This document shows, one piece after another, positions 1 through 14,100 of a stretch of 64,000 nucleotides of DNA. Every line of letters begins with the position of its first letter. Positions within the stretch are counted from its first letter, which is position 1. Location: assembly GCA_013396755.1 (NCBI GenBank), contig VWZF01003645.1:124001-188000 (forward strand). Reading direction: 5' to 3'. Position numbers and translations under genes: made by a program. Under the pieces are notes generated by a model. The model was given only the letters and a program-made list of their open reading frames with translations, searched no databases and was not told the DNA's origin. This DNA comes from Sclerurus mexicanus. Lineage: Eukaryota; Chordata; Aves; Passeriformes; Furnariidae.

Positions 1-539
1 TGGGCTACCATGGAGTAAAAGGAGGACAATCATTAATAAGTGATTTTTGTCTATCAGCTTATTTAACCTCTCAGCCCAGGAAAGATGATAAAAAGTTTTA
101 AAAAATTATCAGGTGACTGTAAAAATGCACATAATTAATCAAGGGAATCTCTGTCACAAGTATCAGTGTAGCCAAGAGCCAGTAAAAACAATAAAAAAAT
201 TGGCTTTCCGTACATATAGAAAGATCCAGAGTCACGTAAGAGACAGCAGATAAAATACATGCCTCTGGCCCTAAGTCAGCTGTTAAATGACGCCATTACA
301 AACATATCTCACTTTAGAAAAGAAAGTAATTTTCCAATACACAACATTTTGGCCTTCCTTTACACCACTAGGGAGAGGAGAGAGAATAAAAAGTTCCTTG
401 GGTTTTGTCCCAGTACCTCACTATGCTGTAATCTGTACACTAGCATACATTTTGCAAAGTGAAAGAAAGAATTAGGATATGTCTTCTCTTGTTTCTAAAT
501 CTTTTGTAGGAAGCACATAAAGTCTGAAGGCTCAGGGGC

Positions 540-1190
540 ATCAAGTGCACCCTTAGCACCAAGCTGTGTAGTACAGTAAACAAGCTGGGGGAAAGGGATG
601 CCATCCAGAGGGACCCTGACAGGCTCGAGAAGTGGGCCTGTGCAAACCTCACGAAGTTCTACAAAGCCAAGTGCAAAGTCCTACATCTGGGCCATGGCAA
701 TCCCAGAAACACGCACAGGGTGGGTGGAGAAGTAGTTGAAAGCAGGCCTGTGGGGAAGGACGTGGTGGTGATGGATGATGAAAAACTCAACACGAGCCAG
801 TAGTGTGTGCTCCCATCCCGGAAAGCAAATGGAATCCTGGGCTGCATCAAAAGCAGCGTGGCCAGCAGGTTAAGGGAGGTGATCAAGAGGAAGCCAGAGA
901 GTGACTCTCTCAGGAACTGTAGTGATAAGACAAGAAGTAACGGGTTCAAACTGAAAGAGGGGACATTTAGGTTAAATATACAGAAGAAATTCTTTACTGT
1001 GACGGTGATGAGGCACTGGAACAGGTTGCCCAGAGAAGCTGTGATGCTCCATCTCTGGAGCTGTTCAAGGCCAAGCTGGGCACAGCTCCAAGCAACATGG
1101 TCAAGTGAAAGGTGTCCCTGCCCATCGCAGGGGGATTGGAACGAGATGATCTTTAGGGTCCTTCCAACCCAAACCATTCTATGTGATGAT
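540..1190 (+). mobile_element. CR1 LINE fragment, sense, 3' end
   Basis: Degenerate non-LTR element of the avian CR1 family: conserved stretches include AACTGAAAGAGGGGACATTT, GGCACTGGAACAGGTTGCCC and GGGTCCTTCCAACCCAAACC followed by ATTCTATGTGATGAT at the 3' end. 5'-truncated as is usual, no intact reading frame. Confidence 0.9.
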
Positions 1191-1749
1191 GCCTGTCTGA
1201 AGAATACCCATGCCCAGCATGTCTACACATTTATTTAAGATAGGCAGATACATGTCTACAGGTGACTGATACTGGTACATAAGGGCAAGGAGAATCCTCC
1301 TTCTTAGAATCAGGGGTGCTTTTGTTCTGCTCCTGACTACTAGAAGATACAGGATGCTCATTTCCTCTATGCTTCAGACATGCAAGCCTCCCATTGTTCA
1401 TCTGATGCCTGATGTAAAATCCAGGGGAAGAAAAAGTTATGTATTGTCTGCTTAAGCTTTTAAGGTTTTTTTTTTTAAGAGGGTGAGCTGCTCCATCACT
1501 CAAGACTATGGGTTAGTAGGACACACTGTAGATATGCACAGCAAAGCATTGTTAGGAGAAAAATAGTACTAAGAAGTATCTGAAAAGCATGGGACGGAAG
1601 AGATGTAAATCAGTCTTCAGACAGTAACAGCTCCCCTGAAGATGAGTAAATAGTTTCTCATTATAATCCAGCCATAATCCATGGCTGTTCTAGTTTCAAA
1701 ATCTTTCATGGAATTTTTTCTCTCCCGTACCAACACAGGGGTTTGGGGA

Positions 1750-2420
1750 GCTGAAGAGCCAGAACAGATAACAAAGAGAGAGATGATAGCTCTGCATTCC
1801 CACTTGATGGCTGGTGGAGGGAGGAGGGCAGAGAGAGAGGTTTTTTCCTGGTGCTGGCCACACTTCTCTGCTCGGGCTGCTGTGCAGGTGCCAGCCACAG
1901 TTTGCTGGGCTGGTGCAAGCACTTGGAGGGAGCTCCCTTGGCTTGGCCCCCCAACTCTGCACACCCTGGCTCGTTCTTCAGAGAGAGAGAGAGCAGTCAC
2001 CACTACCTGGAATCGCTACAGACTCCCCAAGGCTGATGCCATTCACAGGGAGTTCCTAACCCTGCCAATCCCAGTGCTTTTGGACAAAGGACGAGGGGAG
2101 AGTCTCTACGCTGCCCACGCGGAAGGTTTCAGCACGTGCCCGGTGACTGCCATTTTCCCACAGGAGTTTTTTGGAACCAGCCTGGCCAGAGCTCAGGAGT
2201 GCCCTTTGCTGCCTCCCGAGCCGCGCATTGCCTCCCGCTGTCCCTAAAGAGAACTGACCAAAGGGCAGAGACAGGGCTTGATCTGTTTGAAGGTTTTGGT
2301 TACGGTGTTGCTGTTTGTTCTGTTCTGGTTTTGGTTGTATATATTTGTACTTAAGAACTGTTACCCTTTTCTATACATTTTCTGATTAAACACTCTTAAT
2401 TTCGAAAGTTGTGGTGGTTT
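1750..2420 (+). repeat. GC-rich insertion-like segment, possibly an LTR
   Basis: A block of higher GC than the surrounding intron, ending in a T-rich stretch with TGATTAAACACTCTTAATTTC, resembling the polyadenylation part of an LTR. Terminal repeats and target-site duplication were not identified, so the class is uncertain. The long open frame at 1681-2247 has no recognised similarity. Confidence 0.35.
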
Positions 2421-4967
2421 TTGGGAAGAGGCCCCCTTCCTAGTCCAGATAGACATCTTAAGTTTTCTTTTAAACTGAGACAATGGCCTACCAGCAAAGA
2501 ACAGATTATGAACCAAGATGTTGTTTTTGGTAGAATTTGCTTTGGATTAGACCAATTATCAAGACTATGAACTACAAAACAGCAAACTAGTATCTTGGTC
2601 CTTCATTATAACCAGTGACAGATAAATATTACAGAAAAAGGAGTAAAACACAAAGAATAAAATTGATTTGACCAATACAATCACTACTAGGATATAAAAA
2701 CTATCCGGCAGCCCTGTAAGCATGAGTGTGTTCAAGCTATGAGTTTTAAGATGCATCCATCCAGACTTCCAAGTACTCCAGACAGTAAATTCATGGCTAT
2801 CTGTTAACTTGATTCATTGCAGCAGGCATCCACATCTGCAAACAACTGCTGATACGAAGCAGTTTGACTCATAAAACCACTACGCTTCCATGTGGAGAAA
2901 CCCATGGCTTAGAAATGAAGATAGGAAAATTTATAATGAAGACTTGGACCAAATTAGGAGGTGTTTTTGTTAGATTTTGTTGTTGGTTTTGTGTAGACAA
3001 TTATAGCCAAAAGGCAAATTTATAACATTCTCTCAACTGCAAAGGAAACAATATAGGAAAGACACACCTATGGAAAGATGTGATTTAGCACACTGAATCA
3101 CGGGGTTAAACAAGGCTAGACTGCCAACAGAAATTCTGCTCTTTTCCTCCTGCTTCATCCTTTTGGTTCACTACCTGTACAAAAATTTTCTCTAGACAAG
3201 TGACCCGGAATATTTTCCTCCATATATACACCTTATACAGACATCTAAGAATTTTTCCTAGAGAGGTAAGATACAGTGCTACTAAAGGACCTTTTTCAAC
3301 TTATGACTGGTGAGAATCAGTCATAAAGATGTATTTCACAATCAGGTATTAAATCTTTGCTATCCTCTCAGAGACACATCCTGTGTTTGCTACCAGCCTT
3401 CAGTTACTCCTCATGCCTTAGTAAAAAATAAGGGCTGAACTTGGCCATTGTAAATGCAGAGCAACCAGAGTCTGAGAGTTGAGTGATTTTTGTGCTATAT
3501 TTGAGACACTTGGGATACTAGAGAGGAAGACAGCCAACCAGCCAGAATATGCTGCCTTATCACTATAGGTTGGAGTGATTTATGTGGCTCCCTAGAAACT
3601 ATTTTTGACTTCTCAGAAGCTTTAAATACCCATTTATTAAAGACTTTTAAAGACTCCCTATAAGGAGTCTTTAAAAAAAAATTTAAAAAGAGTGAAGCTA
3701 CCCACAGGTCATCATGGAGACAAGAACCAAGGAAGTATTTGCATCATCACATTCGTCATACCATGAAGGCTTAAAAAAGCAAGCTGGAATTAACCTGAGA
3801 AGAGACTGGAATGAAGCTGAAGGTTCTAGGAGAGGGCATGGGGGAAATGAAGCTATTCTGGTCAGGGAGTAACTGGAGGGAGGAGATAGGAAGAGGCACA
3901 TCCACGTAATATAAAAGACATGACTGTTTCCCAGTGGCTGTGAAATCCATGTTTAGCACTTAAATAAATGGCCTTGTTTCCAACAGTAACTTGCAGCAGT
4001 TCCTAAAAATCTCCTCAGTGTTGAACTGCATACAATTTAGCATCAAAAAAAGCAGGCACTTATTTCACTGCCTAATTTTAGGCATTCAATTTCTAGAATT
4101 TCTCATACCTATTTTAGGGCTCAGAAGAAACCTGAAACTTGGAACAACATCTTTGCTACTGCATCTTTGCTACTGTACGCTCCTGCTGATGCCACGGAGG
4201 AAATACACATTCCTTCCTGAGAACTTTTTTCTTTTCCTTCATCAACAGTAATTCACAACATAAAATAAGAAACCTGGAGATAAATGCTGACTTCTCAGTT
4301 GTGGCAAATTCAGACAATGCTCCGAATATAAATGTCCTAGGTTTTATTTAAAAAACAAACCAAAATTGAAATCTGGATCAGCTCTTCCTTGGAGTTTAAA
4401 GACTGTACAAATGCAGGGGTGTGGCTCACCTCTGAAATTAGCATGTGAAAAGCTATTTTTATAAGCATAGCAACAGCCCAGATAACACAGCTAACAACTC
4501 CTTTAGCTATTAGCTCTGTTTAAAAACAGATGGATGATTTCTAATCATGCACAGTCAAAGCACAGATGGCATGCTGAAAGGTTAATGTCCAGAGTGTATG
4601 TCCTGCAGAGTTTAAAGACTCCTAGATGAAATGCTTCTGGACTAACCAATTTTTTTTCTTGTACAATTTTTGTTTCGCCATATAAATGCACAACACAAAG
4701 GGACTGTGTTGACAAAATTCCTGTTTATTGACAAAATAAAGAGTTAAAACAAAAGAACTCCCTACTCTGCTCTGCCAAGCTGTAGGAGTTTGCAGGCAAG
4801 TTTATTTTGCATGCCTATTCACCCTAACTCTACAAACAATGTGAAGGTAGGTTATGAAATATACCTAATATACAAAGGAATTCTCCAAAAACCTAGCCAA
4901 ATTTCTGACAACAGAAAGTCAGTTAAGCAAAGTGTGCCAAGCTCTTGTCAATGAACAGACTTCTTAC

Positions 4968-5116
4968 CTTGGGTATGCATTTCCAAAAAACTGTCTTAAC
5001 AGCTGAACTCTTGCCAGATAGCCCAACAGTGGGTATACAGTCATCATCTGGAACAGCAGGAATATTCTTGCAACAAATGACATGATGTCATCACTGGGAA
5101 AGTTATCTAGAAAATT
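4968..5116 (-). CDS. SLC38A9: SLC38A9 coding exon 12 (last one in the window)
   Basis: 149 bases, acceptor TGTTCAG, donor GTAAGA. It encodes [20 protein letters not shown], then LFQMMTVYPLLGYLARVQLL, then RQFFGNAYP, matching human [20 protein letters not shown]... The first two bases (AG) of the next codon are left over. The continuation (human SIFHVLILN...) was not found between this exon and base 1. Confidence 0.95.
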
Positions 5117-8100
5117 CTGAACATATAAAAAGTGTTACACTCATCAGTGGTGGGTTGATTGCATATATCTGCTGACTTTTAATATCTGTGTGCCAGAAAG
5201 AATGGGATAAAATCCAAGCAACTACAATTGCTGAATGAACTCCTTAACATGAAATACCCTCTCCCCCTTTTACACCTGCCTTGCCACCAAATAGCGACTG
5301 ACTTTTCAATATTACTAGGCTGGTGCCAGTATTAATGTTAGTGTTACATAAGGAATTATGTTCTAATCTTCTGAACATCCTCAAATAATTGAGGTTGTGG
5401 AAGGGCCACCTGACCTTTTAGGCCACCTGACCTCTTACCTGTGACGTCATATTTAAATTAGCAAAACCAGTTATTTAATATGGAAAACTGCATTATATAC
5501 AGATAAGGAAGGGATCATATACTACAAGTGGGAAAAGCTGAAAAAGTATTATAAGTATCACAGAAATGCACAAATGGCTTCATAAGCTACGGAAAATAAA
5601 TGGGAAGAAAATCACTTATCATCTAACAGTGAATTTCCCTGAAGTTACTTCAGATAGTTCAACAAAGAATTCCATGGTGTAACAGTGGTACCAGTTCTAA
5701 CTAATCTACAGTCAGAGGAAGCCTTTAAATACTGACTCATTGCTAAATATTATGCAAGAAACATAAAACACCTGACATAAAATCGATCCCCCATTGATAA
5801 TTCCGTTCCTGAAGCAATTTAGGGTGCGGAAATCAGGCTTGCATATAAGCAGATAAGAGTTTAACAGCCTTCACAGGATGTTTCATGTTGTGCTATTATC
5901 TGAAGAACTGTGCTGGTGAACTTCACCATAGTGTCAAGACTACAAACCTACTCATAGTGAGGACTGCCTTCTAAACAACTGTGCATTCACATTCTATTTC
6001 TTCTGGAGTCCCAAGGGGTGGGATTGGTCACTGAACACACAACTAAACACAAACTTTTCAGGATTAAAGAAGGTAAGGAATTTAAAAGCTCAACTGTTTA
6101 CTTGTTCATTTTGGTCCTTTCTTTAGTGTTTTCACAGAGTACATACTAAATGTTTGATTTTTTACAGAAATATTGGCAACCATACATGAATATAAATGAG
6201 GTAACACAAGTATTACTCATATTCTTGTGGTAGTGCCCACGAAGTCTTAGCCACCTGACTGCAGTCAAGGGCACACATGTCTGCCAGGGTGAGTCATGAA
6301 GTAAGAACCAGTAGCTATTCTTTTTTTTATTATGTATTTATTAAAAAGTTAAGGACAATTATGGTATTCTGGGGTGCCTTAGGAGGAGCAAGTCAAGGGA
6401 GCTGATCCTGCCCCTCTACTCAGCCCTAGTGAGGCATCACCTGGATTGCCCAGTTCTGGGCTCCTCAGTAGAAGACAGACATACAGCTCTTGGAACAGGT
6501 CCAGTGGAGGGCAACAAAGACAACTAAGGGACTAGAGCTTCTCTTATGAGGAAAGGCTGAGAGAAAGTTGGGCCTGTTCTGTTAGGTCTCATCAATGTCT
6601 ATAAGTATCTGAAGGGAGGGTGCCAAGAGGATGGAGCCAGGCTCTTCTCAGTGGCACGAAGCAATAGGACAAGAAGCAATGAGGCAAAACTAAAGGCCAC
6701 TGAACATGGGGAAGACATTCTTTACTGTGCAAGTGACGATACACTGCTACAGATTTGTCCAGAGAGGTTGTGGAGTCTTCCTCACTGGAGATAGGCAAGA
6801 ACTGTCTGGGTGCAATCCCATGCCATGTGCTCTGGGTTGACCCTGCTGGAGCAAGGAGGTTGGAGCAGATGACCCACTGATGTCTTTCCAACCTGACCCG
6901 TTCTGTGATTCTGTAAAATATATACTGCAGTAATATATCTCACCTGTTCAATGCATTCTTTGGATAATGGTGGAGAAGGAAAAGATGCAAAAATTATCAC
7001 TCCAACATACAGATATGTTAGTCCCACCAGGAAGTATGCAATAGAGAGATCTCTCACCTGAAAAAAACCAAGATTTTATTTAGGCCAGGGCTGACACACA
7101 AAAAACAGGAGACATAAAAACCTCATGAGAAGATTGCTATTGCATTTCTTACTGTTACTTTTACATATATTACTTTTTTATATTTTTTACTATTACTTCT
7201 ACATTTTTACTTTCTACTACTTGAATGGGAACTTCAGATCTGTCCTGATCAGATCAGAAAGCTGCAAGGAGATACCCCAAAGTGCAGCCAACAAATATTA
7301 CTTCTCTCTCTGTATCAAAACCCAGCAAAGGCACCAAGAAAGAGATATGCTAATAGATGTAGCATGTTATTGCTGGATGCACAGACACAAGTTATTAAAA
7401 CAAATAAAAAACCCTCTCTACTTTCTTACATTCACCTATTCCTACTAAGAGCCCTGGGACATAGACACACTTGTCAAAAACAGAAAGTCCAGCAACACCG
7501 TATGTTAAATTTCTTATCTTGAAACTGCTGATATAACGTAAAGGACATTGTTTAAGAAGGTGCTTTGAAACGTAGGAGGATAGCACACTGGCTCCAAACC
7601 AGAAACTAGTACATCAGGCTTCTGTATGAATGGCATGATAATGGAAGATGTAGCTAGTACACTATTACATAAAAAAAACACAAATAAAAGAGAAAGGCAT
7701 AGAAACGCATATATACCCAGAGGTATACATGTCCTTTAGCTTTAGTATTGTATTTTATAATGGCTCTTTAATTTAAAATTACCTATTCACTTTATTACTG
7801 AATGTCTTTAACTGCTCCAAGAAAATGCACTAAATAATAATCAAACGATTTAAAAAGACAGTGCTAAAACTAGGGCCATATATCCATATTTAAATATATT
7901 ACATATACTTAAGTATGAATTTAAACCTAAACTTCAATATTCAATGCTGAAAATTTTGGCTATACCCATAAAATATCTAATATAAACAAATAGTTTCAAC
8001 TACACAAAAATAATTACAAACTTAGCAGCAAAGCTACTCAAGTACTTCACAAAACTGCAGAATCCACATATACATCAAAGTGACCTCACAGCAATGTACT

Positions 8101-11100
8101 TGGTGCTTTATTATTTTATATCAATTCCTTCTTCTGAAAATTAAGAAGGAGACCATTTGTTTCTTGTTATTAACTATATTCTGTTTAGGTTTATATTACA
8201 AAATACTCATCACCTTACAGCAAAGCATTTGCTCAACTGCTGCCAATAATCAGCTTCGGAAAGGATTACTAGTAATGGTTCAATATGTGACCCTATTTTC
8301 CTAAGACTGAGAAGCAAGTCCCGGTAGCTCAGGCACATCACCAAATTATTAGGATTATACTGTTTCCAGACCAGGATGATAATTACAATAAATCCAGTCA
8401 GATCACTGAGTTTGAGCAAAGCTTGCTGACATCTGTGCATGAAAATGTTTTCCTAAGTGCTTCTTCACACTATCTCGTTGACAAAAGAAGCACATCCTAT
8501 AATGCTCTGAGCTCTTCCAAGGGCAAGGCAGTCCCTAAGCACAGCATAAAATGGTAGATTATGAATTTTAAGAAAAAGTCAGATAGAAGCCATCTTTTTA
8601 GTGAGGGAACTGGAATCTCCTGCTCATTTTGTCAGTGCTTTTGTAGTAGAAGATTGTTGTCTGATGACAAATATTACTTGCCTCTTAGAGGCTCATGGGA
8701 AAAAGGCATCAATACGCTGTGAACATATGCCATAGGGTGGCCCTCAAGACCCCAGCGGCTGCACGCTTCTAGCTGCAACCTCTTCCTCCTGCTGACCATT
8801 AAATGCATATAGAAGGTGCTTTCCTGGTCTTCACTCTCCCTGTATTGGTCACTGATTAAGGACTATGAACTCCCACCAGAAGCTGAGCAATAACATTTTC
8901 TTTAAATTATTCTCAGAATTTCTCCTTGGTGACATGAGAATCTGTACAGGTTCTCATATTACTATGTACATATTATTATTATTCTCATATTATTATGTAC
9001 AGGTACATAAGTACATTTTCAAAAGCACCAGTGCCCACTCTAAAAACTGATTTTATGAATACTAAATCTGAGCATCCAGATTTCTTATAGTTATTTATCA
9101 GCAACTTCCACTAGCTGCAGAAGTCAGACTAATCATGGTTTTGCAGAGAGATACGGACTCTCATCTCTTGGAGACAGGACTTGGGCAATCTTTCAAAATG
9201 CACCTGATTTTAATACACGAGCTGCCAAAACCTGCTTTAAATTTGGTATTTTAGGTGTACTCCTCACACATAAAAACAGCAAAGTAACTCACAGTTGTTA
9301 TTTTTACTCTGCCTACATATAAGCTCTAGAACCAACTGTTCAACTATTTTTGCTCTGACAAGTACATGCAGTTGTAAGGGCAAGAAATCTGAAACAGTGT
9401 TCTTGCTGCTTTCTCTAGCCTACACATAAATAAAGGTAGATAGCTGGTGTGCTATTACCTCCAGTTATACTAACCAGTTCATGCTTCTAGAGTTCTTAAA
9501 GGTGTATGCTTTAATCTGTTCAAAAATAAAGTGCTGAGATAATTTTGATAATGTATTTTTATAGCATGTAACGCAATAGACTGTTTTCTTCAGGTGTTGT
9601 CTCTATACAAACTGTATTTTGATTTCCATAAGATACAAGAAAAAAATAGACAACTCAAAACCTGAATTTATTTTTTCTCAAACATCCAACAGTTCCCTTG
9701 CAAATGTATGCTTCTGTACGTGAGATGCTTATCTTGTACAAGAATGTGTGTTTGTGTATACAACAGGAACATCTTTTGATCAATGTTCATTACTCCTCAA
9801 AAGACCTTGGTTCACGCCCTATCCACCTTGACAATACTATTTAGACACTACAGTTCCAGATAAAACCAAATGACACATGGGGAGAGAGAAACAGAGACAT
9901 TTTAAGCAAGTCCATTAGTTGTGTTTTTCTATTTAAAATTCGATACTACATTTTTATTCAGAATGGACACCACTGTGGTGCCTAAGCATGAGTACTGCAA
10001 TCCAGCAGCCAGAGTTTAAGAATCAAATGTATCAAAAACAATGGCTGAAAGAAGAATGTGTTTGGGGAAACAGAGTGGAAGGGAAGTATCAAAGGTAATA
10101 TGTAGGACAGAGTCCACAAGGATCACAGACTGACAACTATCACGCCCTTGTCAAGCACACCTGAAGTAACAGGCAGGTTTTGAGGTGGAATTTGGAGAGT
10201 ATCTGTTGGCAGCAGTTGCTACTGACCAGGAGCTTTTCTGGTCAGATGCACGGAATTAAAAGAGCGCCACTGGAAGGACTGAAAATTGAGTGATTGAGGC
10301 TGGCAGTAGCAGTAGAACAAAGGAAGAAATCAGCCTTCTAACAAAAGCATGAGCATAATAAATCAGGTGGAGATGAATAAGAACCTCTGAAAGTACAAGA
10401 CATTGTATCACACCCACAGACTAGTCAGTACTCAGCTGCTGGCTGGGTCTGTGGCACAGAGTTGGACGCAGCACAGTGAAGGTTTTGTGGCTCTACAGAT
10501 ATTTCCTACGTGATGCTGCAAAGAACCAGCAACTTCCAGGCTTTCTGTTGCCTGTTGTATGCCACAGAGAAAAGAGTCCACCTTATTCCTCAGTACCTAG
10601 TGACAGCTAGTTTGTAGAGTTGCTTCTTGGATGGAGAAGCCTGTATCACTACATGAGCCTGTATTACTACATTCAAAGTACCTTTTGATCAGCCCATTTC
10701 ACATTGGTTGCTTCTTAAGAGAGATGCTGTCTCAGTAATATCTCAAGAGGACTTTGATCCATATCATAAAAACAGACTTCACCTGCTCAAACATCAAGGG
10801 CAAGTGATAACATTTAAATAGGTGACAAAAAGGTACTTCGCGAAGATGGAAAAGGCTGTGCATAATTTTTACGGGAAAGCAAAACCAATGGTATGTCACC
10901 ATCAATGGAAGTTCACTCTGTTTACAGGGAGTAGACAGTGTTTCAATACAGAAAATAACAACCATTTACGGCTCCATGAAGTTACTACCTGGACAAAAAT
11001 ATCACCCCATTTCCACCCTTTCTCCCAAGTACATCCACAAACAACTTCTAGGGGACAACACAAGCATATTCATGCCTGTAGACCATGCTCTGGGCTTATG

Positions 11101-14100
11101 CAGCTTCAGTACAGCTGCTCGGGGAAACAGATCACAGATGTGAATCAGGAAAAAACCCAGCAAGCCTCCCAGCTAAACTCCTTTTTGTGGCTGGGTTAGT
11201 TTTCTAGGCAATGTTTTCAAACCAGTTGACTAAGCACTGTATAAAAACTTACACTGATAAATACAAAGAGGCAGCAGTAGGAGATGGGAACGTGAAGCCC
11301 AGCTTTGAACTGAAGAATAAGAACCCTGCTCACAGGCCTTCTCCAGGCTGTGCTGCTGACCCTTGGCTTACTCCAGTGCACTGCTCTTCTCACACCCACA
11401 CCACTGTACTGGAATAGCAGCCAGAGGAATCCTCCCCCGTGAGTGTTTTAGCTTTGGGCTGTGAAACACGCCTGTGACCAGAATGGAAGCTGCTATTGTT
11501 TTGAATTTCTGACTCCATAAAAGGAATGTTATTGTTTCTCTTACTTTTTTCCACCTCCCCAAAGAGTTGCTCTGTGACCACTAGTTCTAGCAAGTTTTAT
11601 TCAAAACTAAAACGGTGCTTTTCCAGCTTGCCAAGTTCTGTGGCTTTTCACAGAACTGTGATGGATGAAATGTTAACAGGTTGATCCATAAAACAGTGAA
11701 ATTTTTATTCACTGAGTTATATCAGTGTCTCCCCATGAGATCCTAATAAAGCATCTTGATGTTGTAAATATATAGGAAAAAAACGTGACTTATGACAGAG
11801 GCTAGGACCCTTATACATATGTAAATCTCCGACTTAGTCCAGCAGCTTAGCGACATAATCACAAAACAGCTCTTCAAGAGCATAGGTGCTTCATTAACAT
11901 TTGCAAAGCACATTTGAGACCTAGATGAAAGGCTCCTCTACAACTACAAACACGGAAAGAAATCTCTAGCCAGATAAAACTCCTACAAGAACTAGGCACA
12001 GATTTGATTTCCTATTAAAAACCTTTGCTGCCATACTTCAAGGTGTCCTTTCTGTGCAATTGGAACATTCTTCTGGAATGCAAGAATCTTGTCGAGGGCT
12101 TGGATCCATGCTAGGGCTGACTTGGAAATTCAACTTAAGCTTCAGGGAGGGTATTAGAAAAGCTGATTCAAATGCAGGCAGGCAGCAGTTTCTTCCTCCT
12201 TAACACAGGAAAAGCAAGATGGAAAAGGCTCCAGGTGCTGCTCTTTACAGCTGATTGCTTACTCTGATGTAAATGGAGGGGGAAAATCCACAGGAAAATC
12301 TTAAAAAGGGCATGAGGGCATTAGGCCTCCTCTGCATACGGATTGCTGGAGATCAAACCATTAGAATTTGAAAGACACAGCTAAAGAGAAATCTTGCCCT
12401 TCTCCAGGTCATAAGATTTGCTTAAGGAAATTGAGAAACAGCTTTCTATCTCCAGAGCTCCACTAACCCCCTCTTCAGTTGTTAAACTATTTCAGAGAAG
12501 TCCATAAACCCGAGGAGGCTTTCCTGGAGGAGAATTCATGATTCTTTTGCAAAGATGGTCATTTGAAAGCTGGGCTTGGTTCACAGGTACAAAAAAGTGA
12601 TGATGCAGATTACTAAAGCAAAAGGTCATCTCACTGCATTGGCACATAACCTGCACTTCAAATAATAAAATCAGATATATTTTATCTGATGTGCTATGTA
12701 GGCTCTCAGTGGTCCTGCTTAAGTGGGGGGACAAGATGACATCCAGAAGTCCCTTTCAACCTAAAGCATCCTGGTATTCTATGATTTTGTATCAGGTTTT
12801 CATACAGCTAATATTTTAAATTCTTTGTAGATTATTGTAGCTACCTTTACAGCTAAGATTTTAATGAAGTTGGACAACAACCCTGGAAAGTAGGGAAGAA
12901 AAAATTAAGTACTCAAAACAATTACAGTAAAAGACGGTGTATTGTGTTTATTTTACATTTTATAATGGGAAGATATTAAGAAAGAACACAGTTCCACCTT
13001 GATGAGCAGCGCATAGCTTTTTCAAGGGCAAAGGACCAGTTCAAAGACTATATACCACAAGGTTCCCATCCAGGCTTCAACTCTGAGCACTTCCTAAACT
13101 GCATCAGGTTTCTCTACGGACCTTAACATGGATTAAGACACAAAACTACTGAAGCAACTCTAAGAAAAGCTACTATCTAGACTCCAAAATTATTGTTCAG
13201 GACTCTGCTAAAATTAGTCCTGTGCTAATATTCTCCAGCATTTTTCGTTCCAAAATTGATCAGTTTTCCTTGACTCTTACAATATTGTCAAGTTTTCTGC
13301 CTCTTGGGTGCAATTTGGCCATTTAACACAAGCTTGACCACAAGTAAGTTGGGACATGCCTTAAGAATTTCATTTGAATAAATTTGTAATGCATCTGTTA
13401 CTCCCTGGTAGTTGAGAAAAGAATGTATAACTCTTTTCTTATCAAATCACAACAATGAGCTACATTTGCTGAAGCTATTACAGTCCCTGGATTGATTTCA
13501 AGAGAGGCAGACAGGAAAAGAATGACTGTTGCCTGGAAATCTAGATACAAATCAGCAGTCTTGTGAAATTACTTACATTGTTTTCTTGATTCCTGTTATT
13601 CTGAAGAAGTGTGATGACACAATTGTGGATGAAGAAGGCAAGGGTTAGAACTCCTGTGAGCTGAGGGAACAGAATTCTAAACTCTAAGGGAGGAAAAACA
13701 AGGGTTTATAAGTTACTTCTTTGAAACAAACAATGTCAAAATGCAGAGGAGTGCTGTGGAGTGTACTGGTAAAAACATGAACCTTCACCTTGAAATGGAA
13801 CAATCTATCTTATCTTGGACCATAGCCAGTGCAGATATTTTATCAGAAAGTACAAAATGCATGAAGACAGTGGATACTATATAACACACTCTCCAGGAAG
13901 GCTTCTCTGATAGACCACAACCATCAATGATTATTAGGGTAATCTAGGATTTACACATACAAGCTTTTCTGCTTCTCAACAGTTTAACTGGAAAGGATTT
14001 CTAAGGCTGGAATTGAGTGCAGTGAGGCTGTATACCTACTGGTTTCTGAACAGAGAGTAAGGAACCATTTGCCCAGTGAGCATCTTTAGTTGTTAAGAAG

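Larger units (their letters stand above)
1..4967 (-). other. SLC38A9 intron 12 (runs off the left edge)
   Basis: No match to the remaining C-terminal coding sequence was seen, so the final exon or exons lie beyond base 1. The interval holds a CR1 fragment at 0.54-1.19 kb and a GC-rich repeat-like segment at about 1.75-2.42 kb. Confidence 0.6.

Noticed and set aside
659..1238. Open frames of 143 and 172 codons near the left edge
   Set aside because: They lie within a degenerate CR1 fragment and do not match a continuous reverse-transcriptase frame.
1..4967. Search for the last exon or exons of SLC38A9
   Set aside because: No frame resembling the human C-terminus was found; it is presumed to lie left of the window.
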